Shown: positions 1 to 7,138 of the stretch, one piece after another
Position numbering within the stretch: the stretch's first letter is position 1
Layout: the number at the start of each line of letters is the position of its first letter
NCBI GenBank assembly: GCA_024275775.1
Contig: JAJRYM010000110.1
Coordinates: forward strand, 1-9,304
Length of the DNA stretch: 9,304 nt
From: Nitrospirota bacterium
GTDB taxonomy: Bacteria > Nitrospinota_A > UBA7883 > JACRGQ01
Direction: 5' to 3'
The notes under the pieces: model-generated
Seen by the model: the letters and a program-made list of their open reading frames with translations, nothing else
Database searches by the model: none
What the model was told of the DNA's origin: nothing
Translations under genes and position numbers: made by a program

Positions 1-2376
1 CTCGTCCACCATAGACCGCAACGCCTCCGTATCCAGCCCATCGAACTTTCTGGCGGTAACTTTTATTCCGGCGATTTCTCTTTCTTCCACATCGGCGCCG
101 CTCGCGCCTCTCGCTTTTTCCTGCCGGATTTTCTTAATCTGCTTTTCCAGCTCCCTGCTGTTTTCAATAAGCTTCGTTACCCGCTCAGGGCTGTCGTCCG
201 GCGGGCATTTCAGAAGGGACGATATCCGGCGTATGTCGGATTCAAGCCTCTGCAGATATTCAAACGCGCCTTCCCCGGTAACCGCTTCTATGCGCCGTAT
301 GCCTGCCGCCACGCCGGTTTCGGTGGTAATCTTAAAAAATCCTATCTGGCCGGTCGCCGAGGCGTGCGTCCCTCCGCACAGCTCTCTGGAAAAACCGGGC
401 ACATCGACAACCCGCACTTTGGCGCCGTATTTCTCGCCGAAAAGAGCCGTGGCTCCTTCGGTTATGGCATCCTCGGTATCCATCTCTTTTGTTTCGACCG
501 GAATATCTTCACGTATTTTTTCGTTCACTATCCTTTCGACCTCCCGCAGTTCGCCGGAAGATACAGGCGCGAAATGGGAAAAATCGAATCGCAGTTTATC
601 GGGGCCGACGTATGAGCCGGACTGTTTAACGTGCTCGCCCAACACCTGCCGAAGCGCCGACTGAAGCAGATGGGTGGCCGTATGGTTTCTTTTCGTGGCT
701 TCCCTTTTAGCGGCGCCTATGCGGGCAGTGATTTTTTGCCCCTTCTTCATTTCGCCGTCGGTGATTTCCACATGATGGCTTACAAGCGAAGGGAGCGGTT
801 TTTTAGTATCGGCAACTTTTGCTCTGCCGGTTTCGGAAACTATCTCGCCGGTATCGCCCGCCTGCCCGCCGGACTCGGCATAGAAAACGGTTCTATCCAG
901 CACAATCTCGCCCGAATCGCCCGCGTTAAGGCTTTCCACATGAGTGCCGTCTTTTATAACGGCGATAACCTCCGCAGACGTTTCTGTATGTTCGTAGCCG
1001 AGAAACAGCGTCGATTCATCTTCCAGCAACCGGTACGCCTCCGGTATTTCCACGCCCCCCATCTTCGACGCCCCGCGCGCGAGTGTCCGCTGGCGCTGTA
1101 GTTCTTCTTCGTAATCATCCCTGCTGAACGCCATGCCTGCGTCGCCTAAAATATCGCCTGCCAGGTCGAGCGGGAAGCCGTAGGTGTCGTAAAGGCGGAA
1201 TATTTCCTTACCGTCAACCGCCGTCGCATTGGCGGCGCGGGCTTTTTCGACAATCTCGTTAAGAATACGAAGCCCGCTATCGAGCGTTCTGCCGAATTTT
1301 TCTTCCTCGACTTCCACGATGCGCGCCATAGTCTTTTCCGCTTCGGCCAGTTCGGGATAGACGGAGCGAAAGTTATCTATAACCGCGCCGATTATTTTGT
1401 ATAAAAACGGCTCCTCGGCGCCTAGCATTTTGCCGTATCTCATCGCCCTCCGCATAAGCCTGCGAAGAACGTAACCTCTGTCGTCGTTGGACGGCAGAAC
1501 GCCTTCCGTAACGAGGAAAGCCGTCGCCCGCATATGGTCGCCGATTACTCTGAATGAGATATCGTCCTCACTGTTTATGCCGTACGGTTTTCCCAGAACA
1601 TCCTCTGCCCTGCCGATTATCGGGCGGATGAGGTCGGTATCGAAATTCGATTCGACCCCCTGAAGAACGGAAGCCAGCCGCTCAAGCCCCATGCCGGTAT
1701 CTATGCTGGGGTCGGGAAGCGGGTTGAGTTTCCCGGATTGGTCGCGGTCGTACTGCATGAAAACAAGATTCCATATTTCCTCGTAGCGTCCGCATTCGCA
1801 CCCCGGCGCGCATTCCGGCCGGCCGCAACCAACGCCCGCGCCGTGATCTATATGTATTTCCGAGCATGGGCCGCATGGGCCGGTTGGCCCCATCGACCAG
1901 AAATTATCCTTTTCGCCCAGCCTTACCACACGGCTTTCCGGCACGCCGGTTATTTCCGGCCAGAGCCTGCCGGCTTCGTCGTCATCGTTGAAAACCGTTA
2001 TCCAGAGTTTATCGGCGGGCAGTTTCACCACTTCCGTGAGAAATTCCCATGCGTATTCGATGGCCTCCTGCTTGAAATAATCACCGAACGAAAAGTTGCC
2101 CAACATCTCGAAGAAGGTGTTGTGCCGGTTCGTTCTGCCGACTTCCTCCAGATCGTTATGTTTTCCCGAAACGCGAAGGCATTTCTGGGACGAGACGGCG
2201 CGGGAGTAATCCCGCTTTTCACGGCCGAGAAACGTATCCTTGAACGGCACCATCCCGGCGTTCGTGAACAGAAGTGTCGGGTCGGCGGACGGGATAAGGT
2301 TGGAACTTCTTACCCGGCGGTGGTCTTTGGAAACAAAATAATCGATAAAAGCCTGTCTCGTTTCGTTCCCCGTCAT
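1..2376 (-). CDS. alaS: Alanyl-tRNA synthetase (C-terminal end cut by window edge)
   Basis: Class II synthetase that charges tRNA-Ala with alanine and hydrolyses mischarged tRNA, in the cytoplasm. The frame is open to base 1, giving 792 residues of a family usually about 870-880 long, so the tail of the C-Ala domain is outside the window. The N-terminus shows DPTLLFTNAGM (about residues 32-42), then GPTGPCGPCSE and a Cys-rich insertion followed by EIWNLVFMQY. The editing domain carries HTATH (His565, His569) and CGGTH (Cys667, His671), the zinc-binding set, within one residue of the numbering I recall for the E. coli enzyme. That agreement supports the start at 2376 (MTGNETRQAF). An in-frame ATG at 2388 would add four residues but has no ribosome site; 2376 has AAGGGG just upstream, rather close. 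It lies 53 bases after the SUMF1-fold gene and is probably co-transcribed with it. No truncation or missing key residue is seen. Confidence 0.97.
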   Translation of the reverse strand, partial: MTGNETRQAFIDYFVSKDHRRVRSSNLIPSADPTLLFTNAGMVPFKDTFLGREKRDYSRAVSSQKCLRVSGKHNDLEEVGRTNRHNTFFEMLGNFSFGDYFKQEAIEYAWEFLTEVVKLPADKLWITVFNDDDEAGRLWPEITGVPESRVVRLGEKDNFWSMGPTGPCGPCSEIHIDHGAGVGCGRPECAPGCECGRYEEIWNLVFMQYDRDQSGKLNPLPDPSIDTGMGLERLASVLQGVESNFDTDLIRPIIGRAEDVLGKPYGINSEDDISFRVIGDHMRATAFLVTEGVLPSNDDRGYVLRRLMRRAMRYGKMLGAEEPFLYKIIGAVIDNFRSVYPELAEAEKTMARIVEVEEEKFGRTLDSGLRILNEIVEKARAANATAVDGKEIFRLYDTYGFPLDLAGDILGDAGMAFSRDDYEEELQRQRTLARGASKMGGVEIPEAYRLLEDESTLFLGYEHTETSAEVIAVIKDGTHVESLNAGDSGEIVLDRTVFYAESGGQAGDTGEIVSETGRAKVADTKKPLPSLVSHHVEITDGEMKKGQKITARIGAAKREATKRNHTATHLLQSALRQVLGEHVKQSGSYVGPDKLRFDFSHFAPVSSGELREVERIVNEKIREDIPVETKEMDTEDAITEGATALFGEKYGAKVRVVDVPGFSRELCGGTHASATGQIGFFKITTETGVAAGIRRIEAVTGEGAFEYLQRLESDIRRISSLLKCPPDDSPERVTKLIENSRELEKQIKKIRQEKARGASGADVEEREIAGIKVTARKFDGLDTEALRSMVDE

Positions 2377-2429
2377 TTTCCCCTTCATGCGTGATAGGTT
2401 ACCAGAACTTCGGCCGGGAATGGAGCATT

Positions 2430-3311
2430 TTAGCGGCGCAAAGGAACGCCCACGCACCGGAAACCGATGAGAATATGCCTGCTGTTTTTCAGTCTGGTGT
2501 GGCGGGCGGCTCCACGGCAAAGACCGGGCGTATCGTCCCACGAGCATGATTTTAAAACATACCTGTCAGAACCTGCTTCAAGCGGCGTAAGAGTCCACTC
2601 AAAGATATTACCCGCCATGTCGTAAACTCCGTAAGGGCTCGCGCCGCCGGGGTAGCGATTTACCGGCGTGGTTCCATTCGGGCCGGTATTCCCTATGTTG
2701 GCGCGGGCGCCGTCCCACGCGTTGCCCCACGGAAAATAACGGCCGTCGGTTCCGCGGGCGGCTTTTTCCCACTCGTCCTCGAACGGCATGCGGATAAGGC
2801 GCTTTTTTTGAAAACCGTCGCGCCAGTGGCAGTATTCCCAAGCGTCGCCGATGCTTACCAGCACGACGGGATGGTCGGATTTCCCTGGCGGAGGTTTTCC
2901 ATTTTTCCAGAGATACGGAATAACCTCTTTGTACGGATGCACCAGAAAACCCTGCCGTTGGTAATCTTTCCGGCTGATGAACGGAGCCCGATGGCCTGTC
3001 GCCTTTACGAATTCCTGATACTGCGCCTGCGTTACCGGATATTTATCGATATAAAATTCGTCCACGAAAACCTTCCGATTCTTTTCGGCATCGTACCACC
3101 GCCATTTGCGGGCGGCTGAGCCTCCGATTGAATAGGCATACTTTTTTTCCTTCGCGCCGCTCCCTAGCCGTACCTCGCCGGCCGGAATCCGCACCTGTTC
3201 TATCTCCGCCGGTTTGGTGGGAACGGCAGTTCCGGCGGAACGGGAAACGGCAACCTGCGCCATAAGAAGAGCCGCCGTTAAAAACGTCGAATAAAAATAG
3301 AAGCGTTTCAT
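2430..3311 (-). CDS. Secreted SUMF1/formylglycine-generating-enzyme-fold protein
   Basis: A 293-residue protein with an N-terminal signal peptide (KR, then a hydrophobic stretch over about residues 4-22, possible cleavage near SRSA-G at 26/27), so probably periplasmic or surface-located. The mature part is an FGE-sulfatase (SUMF1) domain: VDEFYIDKYPVTQAQY (83-98), a VVLVSIGDAWEYCHW block (149-163), DEWEKAARG (179-187), FPWGN (193-197), YGVYDMAGNIFEW (227-239) and a closing GFRC (283-286). True formylglycine-generating enzymes use a pair of cysteines spaced C-x4-C near the C-terminus; here the matching stretch reads KSCSWDDTPGLCRGAAR (254-270), with Cys255 and Cys264 but no such pair, and the usual RGGSW is KSCSW. 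I therefore do not call it a sulfatase-activating enzyme. Other family members are ligand-binding or belong to other pathways; the function here is unknown. The ATG at 3309-3311 has a weak GGGA at 3320-3323. alaS follows in the same direction; no sulfatase gene is in the window. Confidence 0.88.
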   Translation of the reverse strand: MKRFYFYSTFLTAALLMAQVAVSRSAGTAVPTKPAEIEQVRIPAGEVRLGSGAKEKKYAYSIGGSAARKWRWYDAEKNRKVFVDEFYIDKYPVTQAQYQEFVKATGHRAPFISRKDYQRQGFLVHPYKEVIPYLWKNGKPPPGKSDHPVVLVSIGDAWEYCHWRDGFQKKRLIRMPFEDEWEKAARGTDGRYFPWGNAWDGARANIGNTGPNGTTPVNRYPGGASPYGVYDMAGNIFEWTLTPLEAGSDRYVLKSCSWDDTPGLCRGAARHTRLKNSRHILIGFRCVGVPLRR

Positions 3312-3363
3312 TTATGAATTCCCAAAAAATCCAGCCCTGTCTCCCTTGAACCGCGGCAAATCG

Positions 3364-3392
3364 TTACTTTTATACTTATTGGTGTTTATAAT
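3364..3392 (+). promoter_or_regulatory. Candidate murI promoter
   Basis: A perfect sigma-70 type -10 hexamer, TATAAT, lies at 3387-3392. With 17-base spacing the -35 position (3364-3369) reads TTACTT, a poor match, so the promoter may depend on an activator or be weak. Transcription would start near 3399, about 20 bases before the murI ATG, leaving room for the GGAG ribosome site. On the opposite strand the same AT-rich patch has only a weak candidate for the SUMF1-fold gene (TTGGCG, 19 bases, TATAAA). Confidence 0.5.
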
Positions 3393-3400
3393 ACGCCAAT
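3378..3400. promoter_or_regulatory. Candidate operator dyad framing the murI -10 box
   Basis: An imperfect inverted repeat reads ATTGGTGT, seven bases, ACGCCAAT; seven of eight arm positions pair. The seven-base centre contains almost all of the TATAAT hexamer at 3387-3392. The symmetry suits a dimeric helix-turn-helix regulator that would block or control polymerase at the divergent murI/SUMF1-fold region. No regulator gene for it is identified, so function is inferred from position and symmetry only. Confidence 0.4.
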
Positions 3401-3409
3401 GTTTACTAC

Positions 3410-3413
3410 GGAG
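3410..3413 (+). promoter_or_regulatory. Ribosome binding site of murI
   Basis: GGAG is followed by a five-base spacer and the ATG at 3419. It fixes the murI start and contrasts with argB and hrcA in this window, which have no such site. Confidence 0.75.
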
Positions 3414-3418
3414 TTTGA

Positions 3419-4234
3419 ATGAGCGGAGATAACCGCCCCATAGGCATTTTCGACTCCGGCATAGGAGGGCTTACCGTCCTTCACGCGGTCGGGGAACTCC
3501 TGCCGGCGGAAAATCTCGTTTATCTCGGCGATACGGCGCGCGTTCCTTACGGCACCAAATCGCGCGAAACCGTAATCAGATACGCTATGGAGGACGCCCG
3601 CTTTCTTCTCTCAAAAAACGTAAAGGCCGTCGTGGTAGCCTGCAACTCCGCCGCCGCCACGAGCATGGAAACGCTAAGGGCAAAGTTCGACGTGCCGGTA
3701 ATCGGCGTTATCGAAGCCGGCGTAGAGCAGGCGATGAATGTAAGTGCACAGGGTAAAATCGGCGTTATAGGCACCTACGCCACCATCGGCTCCGGCAGGT
3801 ACGAAACGCTTATTAGAGAAAGAGGAGCGGTTTCGGTGATATCGCAGGCCTGCCCGCTTTTCGTGCCGCTCGCCGAAGAGGGGTGGACGGATAACGGCAT
3901 AGCCATGGATACCGCGCAGATTTATCTGCGACCGTTCATGGACGGCGCCGTGGATAGCCTTATCCTCGGATGCACCCATTACCCACTGCTTGAAAAGACA
4001 ATCGGCGCGGTTTGCGGAGAAAGCGTAACGCTGGTCAATTCGGCAAAGGCCGTCGCGATGCGGTTGAAAGAAACGCTGACAGCCGGGAACCTGCTTTGCG
4101 TTTCGGGAGAGGGCAAGCGCGCCTATTACGTTACCGATTCGCCGGAAAGGGCGCATGCCGTCGGAAGCCGGTTCCTCGGCGAGGAGATGGGCGACAACCT
4201 TCAGCTCGTCGACCTTATGGAGTTCGCGGAGTAG
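3419..4234 (+). CDS. murI: Glutamate racemase
   Basis: Cofactor-independent racemase converting L-glutamate to D-glutamate for peptidoglycan precursor synthesis in the cytoplasm. The 271 residues match the family's usual size. Seen in order: IGIFDSGIGGLTVL near the N-terminus with Asp12; GDTARVPYG (37-45); the first catalytic cysteine in VVACNSAAAT (Cys75); and the second in LILGCTHYPLL (Cys185, with His187). Both half-sites are intact. The ATG at 3419 follows a GGAG ribosome site at the correct distance. It is the only plus-strand gene in the window, with its own promoter region upstream, and converges on grpE with just two bases between the stop codons. Function is secure. Confidence 0.96.
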   Translation: MSGDNRPIGIFDSGIGGLTVLHAVGELLPAENLVYLGDTARVPYGTKSRETVIRYAMEDARFLLSKNVKAVVVACNSAAATSMETLRAKFDVPVIGVIEAGVEQAMNVSAQGKIGVIGTYATIGSGRYETLIRERGAVSVISQACPLFVPLAEEGWTDNGIAMDTAQIYLRPFMDGAVDSLILGCTHYPLLEKTIGAVCGESVTLVNSAKAVAMRLKETLTAGNLLCVSGEGKRAYYVTDSPERAHAVGSRFLGEEMGDNLQLVDLMEFAE

Positions 4235-4236
4235 GC

Positions 4237-4806
4237 TCAGGTTTCGGCTTCTACGGTCGGCTTTTCCTCATCCTTCGTTTCCGGCTCGTGGGGCTGGTGA
4301 TTCACGACGACTGACGACGCGCGCACCACCCTGCCATACAGCCGGTAGCCGGTTTTATATTCTTCCACGATTACGTTATCCCCCACCGACGGATCGCCTG
4401 CGACGGAGACCGCCTCATGCAGGGCGGGGTCGAACTTTTCCCCTACGGCTTTTATCTCTTCGAGGTGATGATGCTTAAGCGCTTTTTTCAGGCCGTCGAG
4501 CGCCATCTGCACACCCTCTCTAAGCGGATCGTCCTTCTCGGCGTATTGCAGGGCGAGAGAAAGATTGTCAATAACTGTCAAAAGCTCCTTTATAAGCGGT
4601 AGGGATGCGTATCGTACAGCATCGTTCTTCTGCTTTTCAAATCTTTTGCGGGCGTTTTCAACCTCCGCGCGGTTTCTCAGCAGTTCATCTTTCAGGACGG
4701 CCGCTTCCTCTGAAAGCCGTTCTATTTCGGCTTGAAGTTTGGCCGTTCGGCTCTCCTTCTTGCCGGCCTTTTTCTCCGGTGCCGGATGTTTTTCTTTTTT
4801 GCTCAC
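4237..4806 (-). CDS. grpE: GrpE, nucleotide exchange factor for DnaK
   Basis: Heat-shock co-chaperone that promotes ADP release from DnaK; cytoplasmic homodimer. The 189 residues have a charged lysine-rich N-terminus, a long coiled-coil helix (about residues 18-65, including LLRNRAEVENARKRFEKQK), the mid-region IKELLTVIDNLSLAL, and the beta-domain with GEKFDPALHEAV and the final GYRLYGRVVRASSVVV. All are typical of the family. The start codon is GTG (4804-4806), overlapping the hrcA TGA as GTGA, which suggests translational coupling. No dnaK or dnaJ follows; the next gene is murI, facing it with a 2-base gap. There is no room for a terminator between the two stops. Confidence 0.95.
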   Translation of the reverse strand: MSKKEKHPAPEKKAGKKESRTAKLQAEIERLSEEAAVLKDELLRNRAEVENARKRFEKQKNDAVRYASLPLIKELLTVIDNLSLALQYAEKDDPLREGVQMALDGLKKALKHHHLEEIKAVGEKFDPALHEAVSVAGDPSVGDNVIVEEYKTGYRLYGRVVRASSVVVNHQPHEPETKDEEKPTVEAET

Positions 4807-5852
4807 CGTTCGGCAAACCTCCTGTTCATTTCCGCGAAAATATAATCAAGCAGTCCTACCAGATATGGATAATCCATGCGGGTCGGACCGAGTATGCCGA
4901 CAGCGCCGCCGGCGCCATCCTCCAAATGAAACGAAAAACTTACAAGGGAGCAGTCCTCAATTCCGACTTTAGAAAGCTCCGAGCCGATATTTACATGCAC
5001 GTTTTCGGCCTGAAGGCATTTCCCCAAAATCGTCAGCATCTTTTTTCTGTCGGAAAGTGTTTTGAGGATTTTCCGCAGTTTCCGCGAATCCTGCCGAAAC
5101 TCCGGCGCGTCGAAAAAACTTTCCACCCCTTCAACTATCAGCTTGGCGTCGCCGCCTGATTCAAAGAGGCTGTCCTGAATTTTTAAAAGTCTTCGGCGTA
5201 TGCGATTATAGCGGGCGTTCTCCCTTTTTATTCTGCGTTCCAGCCTGCTCCTTATCTGCCGGAGCGTACCGAAAGCGTAATGGCGATTAAGGAAATTCTC
5301 CATTTCCATTATCTCGTTTTCAGGCCAGTTCTCGTCCAGCTCGACGATTATGTTGTGAACTTCCGAAAAGGCGGTAACAAGCACAACCTGAATGCGGAAA
5401 GGCGATACTTTTATGAAACTGAATTTTTTTATAACCGCTTCGCTCATAGCCGGAAGAAGCGCCAGGCCGGTCTGGCCGGAAAAGGAATTAAGCAGTCTGG
5501 AAATATCCCTGAAGATCTTCGCCGTATCGGCCGAGCACAGCTCCATAAGAGAGGAAATTTTCCTTTTCTGTTCGGGAGGAACGGGGCGCGCCACCATAAG
5601 CTCGTCCACGTAAAAACGGTAGCCTTTTTCGGTTGGCGTCCTGCCGGAAGATGTATGTGATTTGCTCACATAATCTTTGGCGTCGAGCTCGGCAAGACTG
5701 TTGCGGATAGTGGCCGAGCTCAAACACAACCCGGCAAGCGGTCCTTCCGAAAGGGTTTTCGACCCCACGGGAGACGGGTTCTTAATGTGGCTCTGCACCA
5801 GCGCGCGCAAAACCGCTTTCTCTCTTCCTTCAATCTCTTTCGTCATACCCAT
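4803..5852 (-). CDS. hrcA: HrcA, heat-inducible transcription repressor
   Basis: Repressor of class I heat-shock genes, which in known systems binds the CIRCE operator and depends on GroEL. The 349 residues match family length. The N-terminal winged helix contains NPSPVGSKTL, LSSATIRNSLAEL (44-56) and the hallmark SHTSSGRTPTEKGYRFYVD (64-82). The C-terminal region ends with GPTRMDYPYLVGLLDYI. The family usually has the form PHTSAGR, so Ser at the Pro position is a small variation. The reading frame offers ATG at 5852 or 5846; neither has a Shine-Dalgarno site, so the start is uncertain by two residues. A promoter candidate with -10 at 5870-5875 would leave a very short leader. grpE overlaps its end by four bases. 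I see no CIRCE sequence (TTAGCACTC-N9-GAGTGCTAA) upstream or elsewhere in the window. Confidence 0.95.
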   Translation of the reverse strand: MGMTKEIEGREKAVLRALVQSHIKNPSPVGSKTLSEGPLAGLCLSSATIRNSLAELDAKDYVSKSHTSSGRTPTEKGYRFYVDELMVARPVPPEQKRKISSLMELCSADTAKIFRDISRLLNSFSGQTGLALLPAMSEAVIKKFSFIKVSPFRIQVVLVTAFSEVHNIIVELDENWPENEIMEMENFLNRHYAFGTLRQIRSRLERRIKRENARYNRIRRRLLKIQDSLFESGGDAKLIVEGVESFFDAPEFRQDSRKLRKILKTLSDRKKMLTILGKCLQAENVHVNIGSELSKVGIEDCSLVSFSFHLEDGAGGAVGILGPTRMDYPYLVGLLDYIFAEMNRRFAER

Positions 5853-5869
5853 TTTTTCATTTCGAAACT

Positions 5870-5898
5870 ATTTTAACCCGCAATCGGTAAGGCAACAA
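5870..5898 (-). promoter_or_regulatory. Candidate hrcA-grpE promoter
   Basis: Read on the minus strand: TTGTTG at 5898-5893, a 17-base spacer, then TAAAAT at 5875-5870. The -10 matches five of six sigma-70 consensus bases and the -35 only the TTG. Transcription would begin near 5863, about 11 bases before the hrcA ATG at 5852. It lies in the 62-base gap after the amidohydrolase stop, so hrcA may have its own start point, although read-through from upstream is also possible. Confidence 0.45.
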
Positions 5899-5911
5899 TC
5901 CGTTATTACCG
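5881..5911. repeat. Small direct and inverted repeats over the hrcA -35 region
   Basis: On the minus strand ACGGATTG (5903-5896) and ACCGATTG (5888-5881) form a direct repeat with a 15-base period and one mismatch. The same stretch contains a perfect six-base inverted repeat, CGGTAA at 5885-5890 and TTACCG at 5906-5911. They overlap the candidate -35 and could be a regulator site; the arms are short, so chance is possible. Confidence 0.3.
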
Positions 5912-5914
5912 CGG

Positions 5915-7108
5915 CTACCGCGAGATTAAAACAAAATCGGCTTTTTCCGCCGCAAACAGAGCGTCAAACGGATCCCGAGCGTCCGCCATTCGGAATGCTA
6001 TTAGGTCGGCCGCTTTTCCTTTTTCAATCGCTCCGCAGTTTATTCCCAGCGCCCGCGCGCCGTTGACTGTCGCCATCCTTATAAAAACCTCACGCGGGAT
6101 TTTAGGAAAGTAACCGGCGGCCGTCCGCAGTTCGTCCAGCATGGAAAGAGAGCTGTTGGATGCGAGCGAATCGGTGCCGATAGCCGGGTTGAGGCCGGCC
6201 TCAAGAAGCTCCTCAAGCGGCAACACCTGCTCCCGCCCGAACCACTGAGACGATCCCGGGCAGAAAATCGGCACCGTGCCCGCCGATGCGAGACGCTTCA
6301 CGTCGCCCTCTTCCAGCCGGTTAAGATGAACCGCCAGCGTTCCGCCCAGAACCGAACATCGGTTTAAAAACGAAACCGGCGACTGTCCCGTTCCTTCAAA
6401 ACCGTCCGGCAATCGTCCGCGTTTTTTTAGAAAATCCTTTAAGGGGCCGGAACCGTTGCGAATGTACTCGACCTCCTCTTTCGTTTCCGAGAGATGCGTC
6501 ATGAACGGAACGGCAAGTTCGACGGCCGTCTTTTTAAGCCTTTTGAACAGTTCTTCGGAGACCGTGTGCGGAGCATGAGGCGAGATACCGCCCCGGCCGC
6601 CGAGACTGCGGATTTCTTCAAGCTCCTTTTCAATATTACCCGCAGTGCTTTCCGCCCCTGCCGGCAGAGGAGCTATCGCCTCCGCGAAAAGCACGCTTTT
6701 CATAGAGGAGGCAAGCAGAGGCGCGGCCATTTCGGCCGAGGAAACTATATCGCCCACGGCTGTGATGCCGGAAGCCGTCATCTCCCGTATGCCAAGCTCC
6801 ATATTTTTTCGCCTGACCGCCGGAGAAGTGTGAGAAGTATGATCTATTACGGTTTCAATCCATTCGATAAACGAACCGCCGTATCGGCTTCCGCGAAGGC
6901 CGGACAGTTCCAGATGAGAATGGGCATTTACGAAACCGGGCAGAAGAACGCGGCCGGAAAAATCCAGCTCCCTTTCGTATTCGTGAGCGCCGACTTCCCG
7001 GCCATCTCCGACAGCCTCAATCAGGCCGTTTGTTACAAGAACGAAACCGTTTCTTATGGGGGTAGACGTTATCGGGCATACCCATCCCGCTTTTATAAGG
7101 ATTTTCAT
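5915..7108 (-). CDS. Amidohydrolase, probable deaminase of the aminofutalosine/ATZ-TRZ type
   Basis: A 397-residue metal-dependent hydrolase of the COG0402 (ATZ/TRZ) amidohydrolase family, whose members mostly deaminate nucleosides, bases or triazines. A short beta-domain at each end flanks a TIM barrel. Visible site residues: GFVNAHSHLELSGLRG with His63 and His65; SPHAPH (His178, His181); MTHLSET with His205 and Glu208; HLNRL with His261; and GTDSLASN with Asp313. These fit one catalytic metal bound by two His, a third His and an Asp. The NAHSHLELS and GTDSLASN pattern resembles proteins assigned as 6-aminodeoxyfutalosine deaminase of the futalosine menaquinone pathway; methylthioadenosine/adenosylhomocysteine deaminase or another deaminase remains possible, and no other menaquinone gene is in view. 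The ATG at 7108 has no clear ribosome site. It follows vapC by 30 bases and may share the vapBC transcript. A five-base hairpin (CGCGG-CTA-CCGCG, 5910-5922) straddles the stop codon but lacks a T-run. Confidence 0.88.
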   Translation of the reverse strand: MKILIKAGWVCPITSTPIRNGFVLVTNGLIEAVGDGREVGAHEYERELDFSGRVLLPGFVNAHSHLELSGLRGSRYGGSFIEWIETVIDHTSHTSPAVRRKNMELGIREMTASGITAVGDIVSSAEMAAPLLASSMKSVLFAEAIAPLPAGAESTAGNIEKELEEIRSLGGRGGISPHAPHTVSEELFKRLKKTAVELAVPFMTHLSETKEEVEYIRNGSGPLKDFLKKRGRLPDGFEGTGQSPVSFLNRCSVLGGTLAVHLNRLEEGDVKRLASAGTVPIFCPGSSQWFGREQVLPLEELLEAGLNPAIGTDSLASNSSLSMLDELRTAAGYFPKIPREVFIRMATVNGARALGINCGAIEKGKAADLIAFRMADARDPFDALFAAEKADFVLISR

Positions 7109-7138
7109 GCCGCCGGGCGGACAAGCGAAAACTTTCCG

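Noticed and set aside
1738..2394. Plus-strand frames opposite alaS (218 codons, and others at 233-664 and 631-1101).
   Set aside because: They lie opposite a full-length, motif-complete alaS and show no protein features of their own.
2430..3311. Active formylglycine-generating enzyme (sulfatase maturase).
   Set aside because: The catalytic C-x4-C pair is not present and no sulfatase is nearby.
5910..5922. Hairpin CGCGG-CTA-CCGCG as terminator of the amidohydrolase.
   Set aside because: The stem is only five pairs and no T-run follows on the minus strand.
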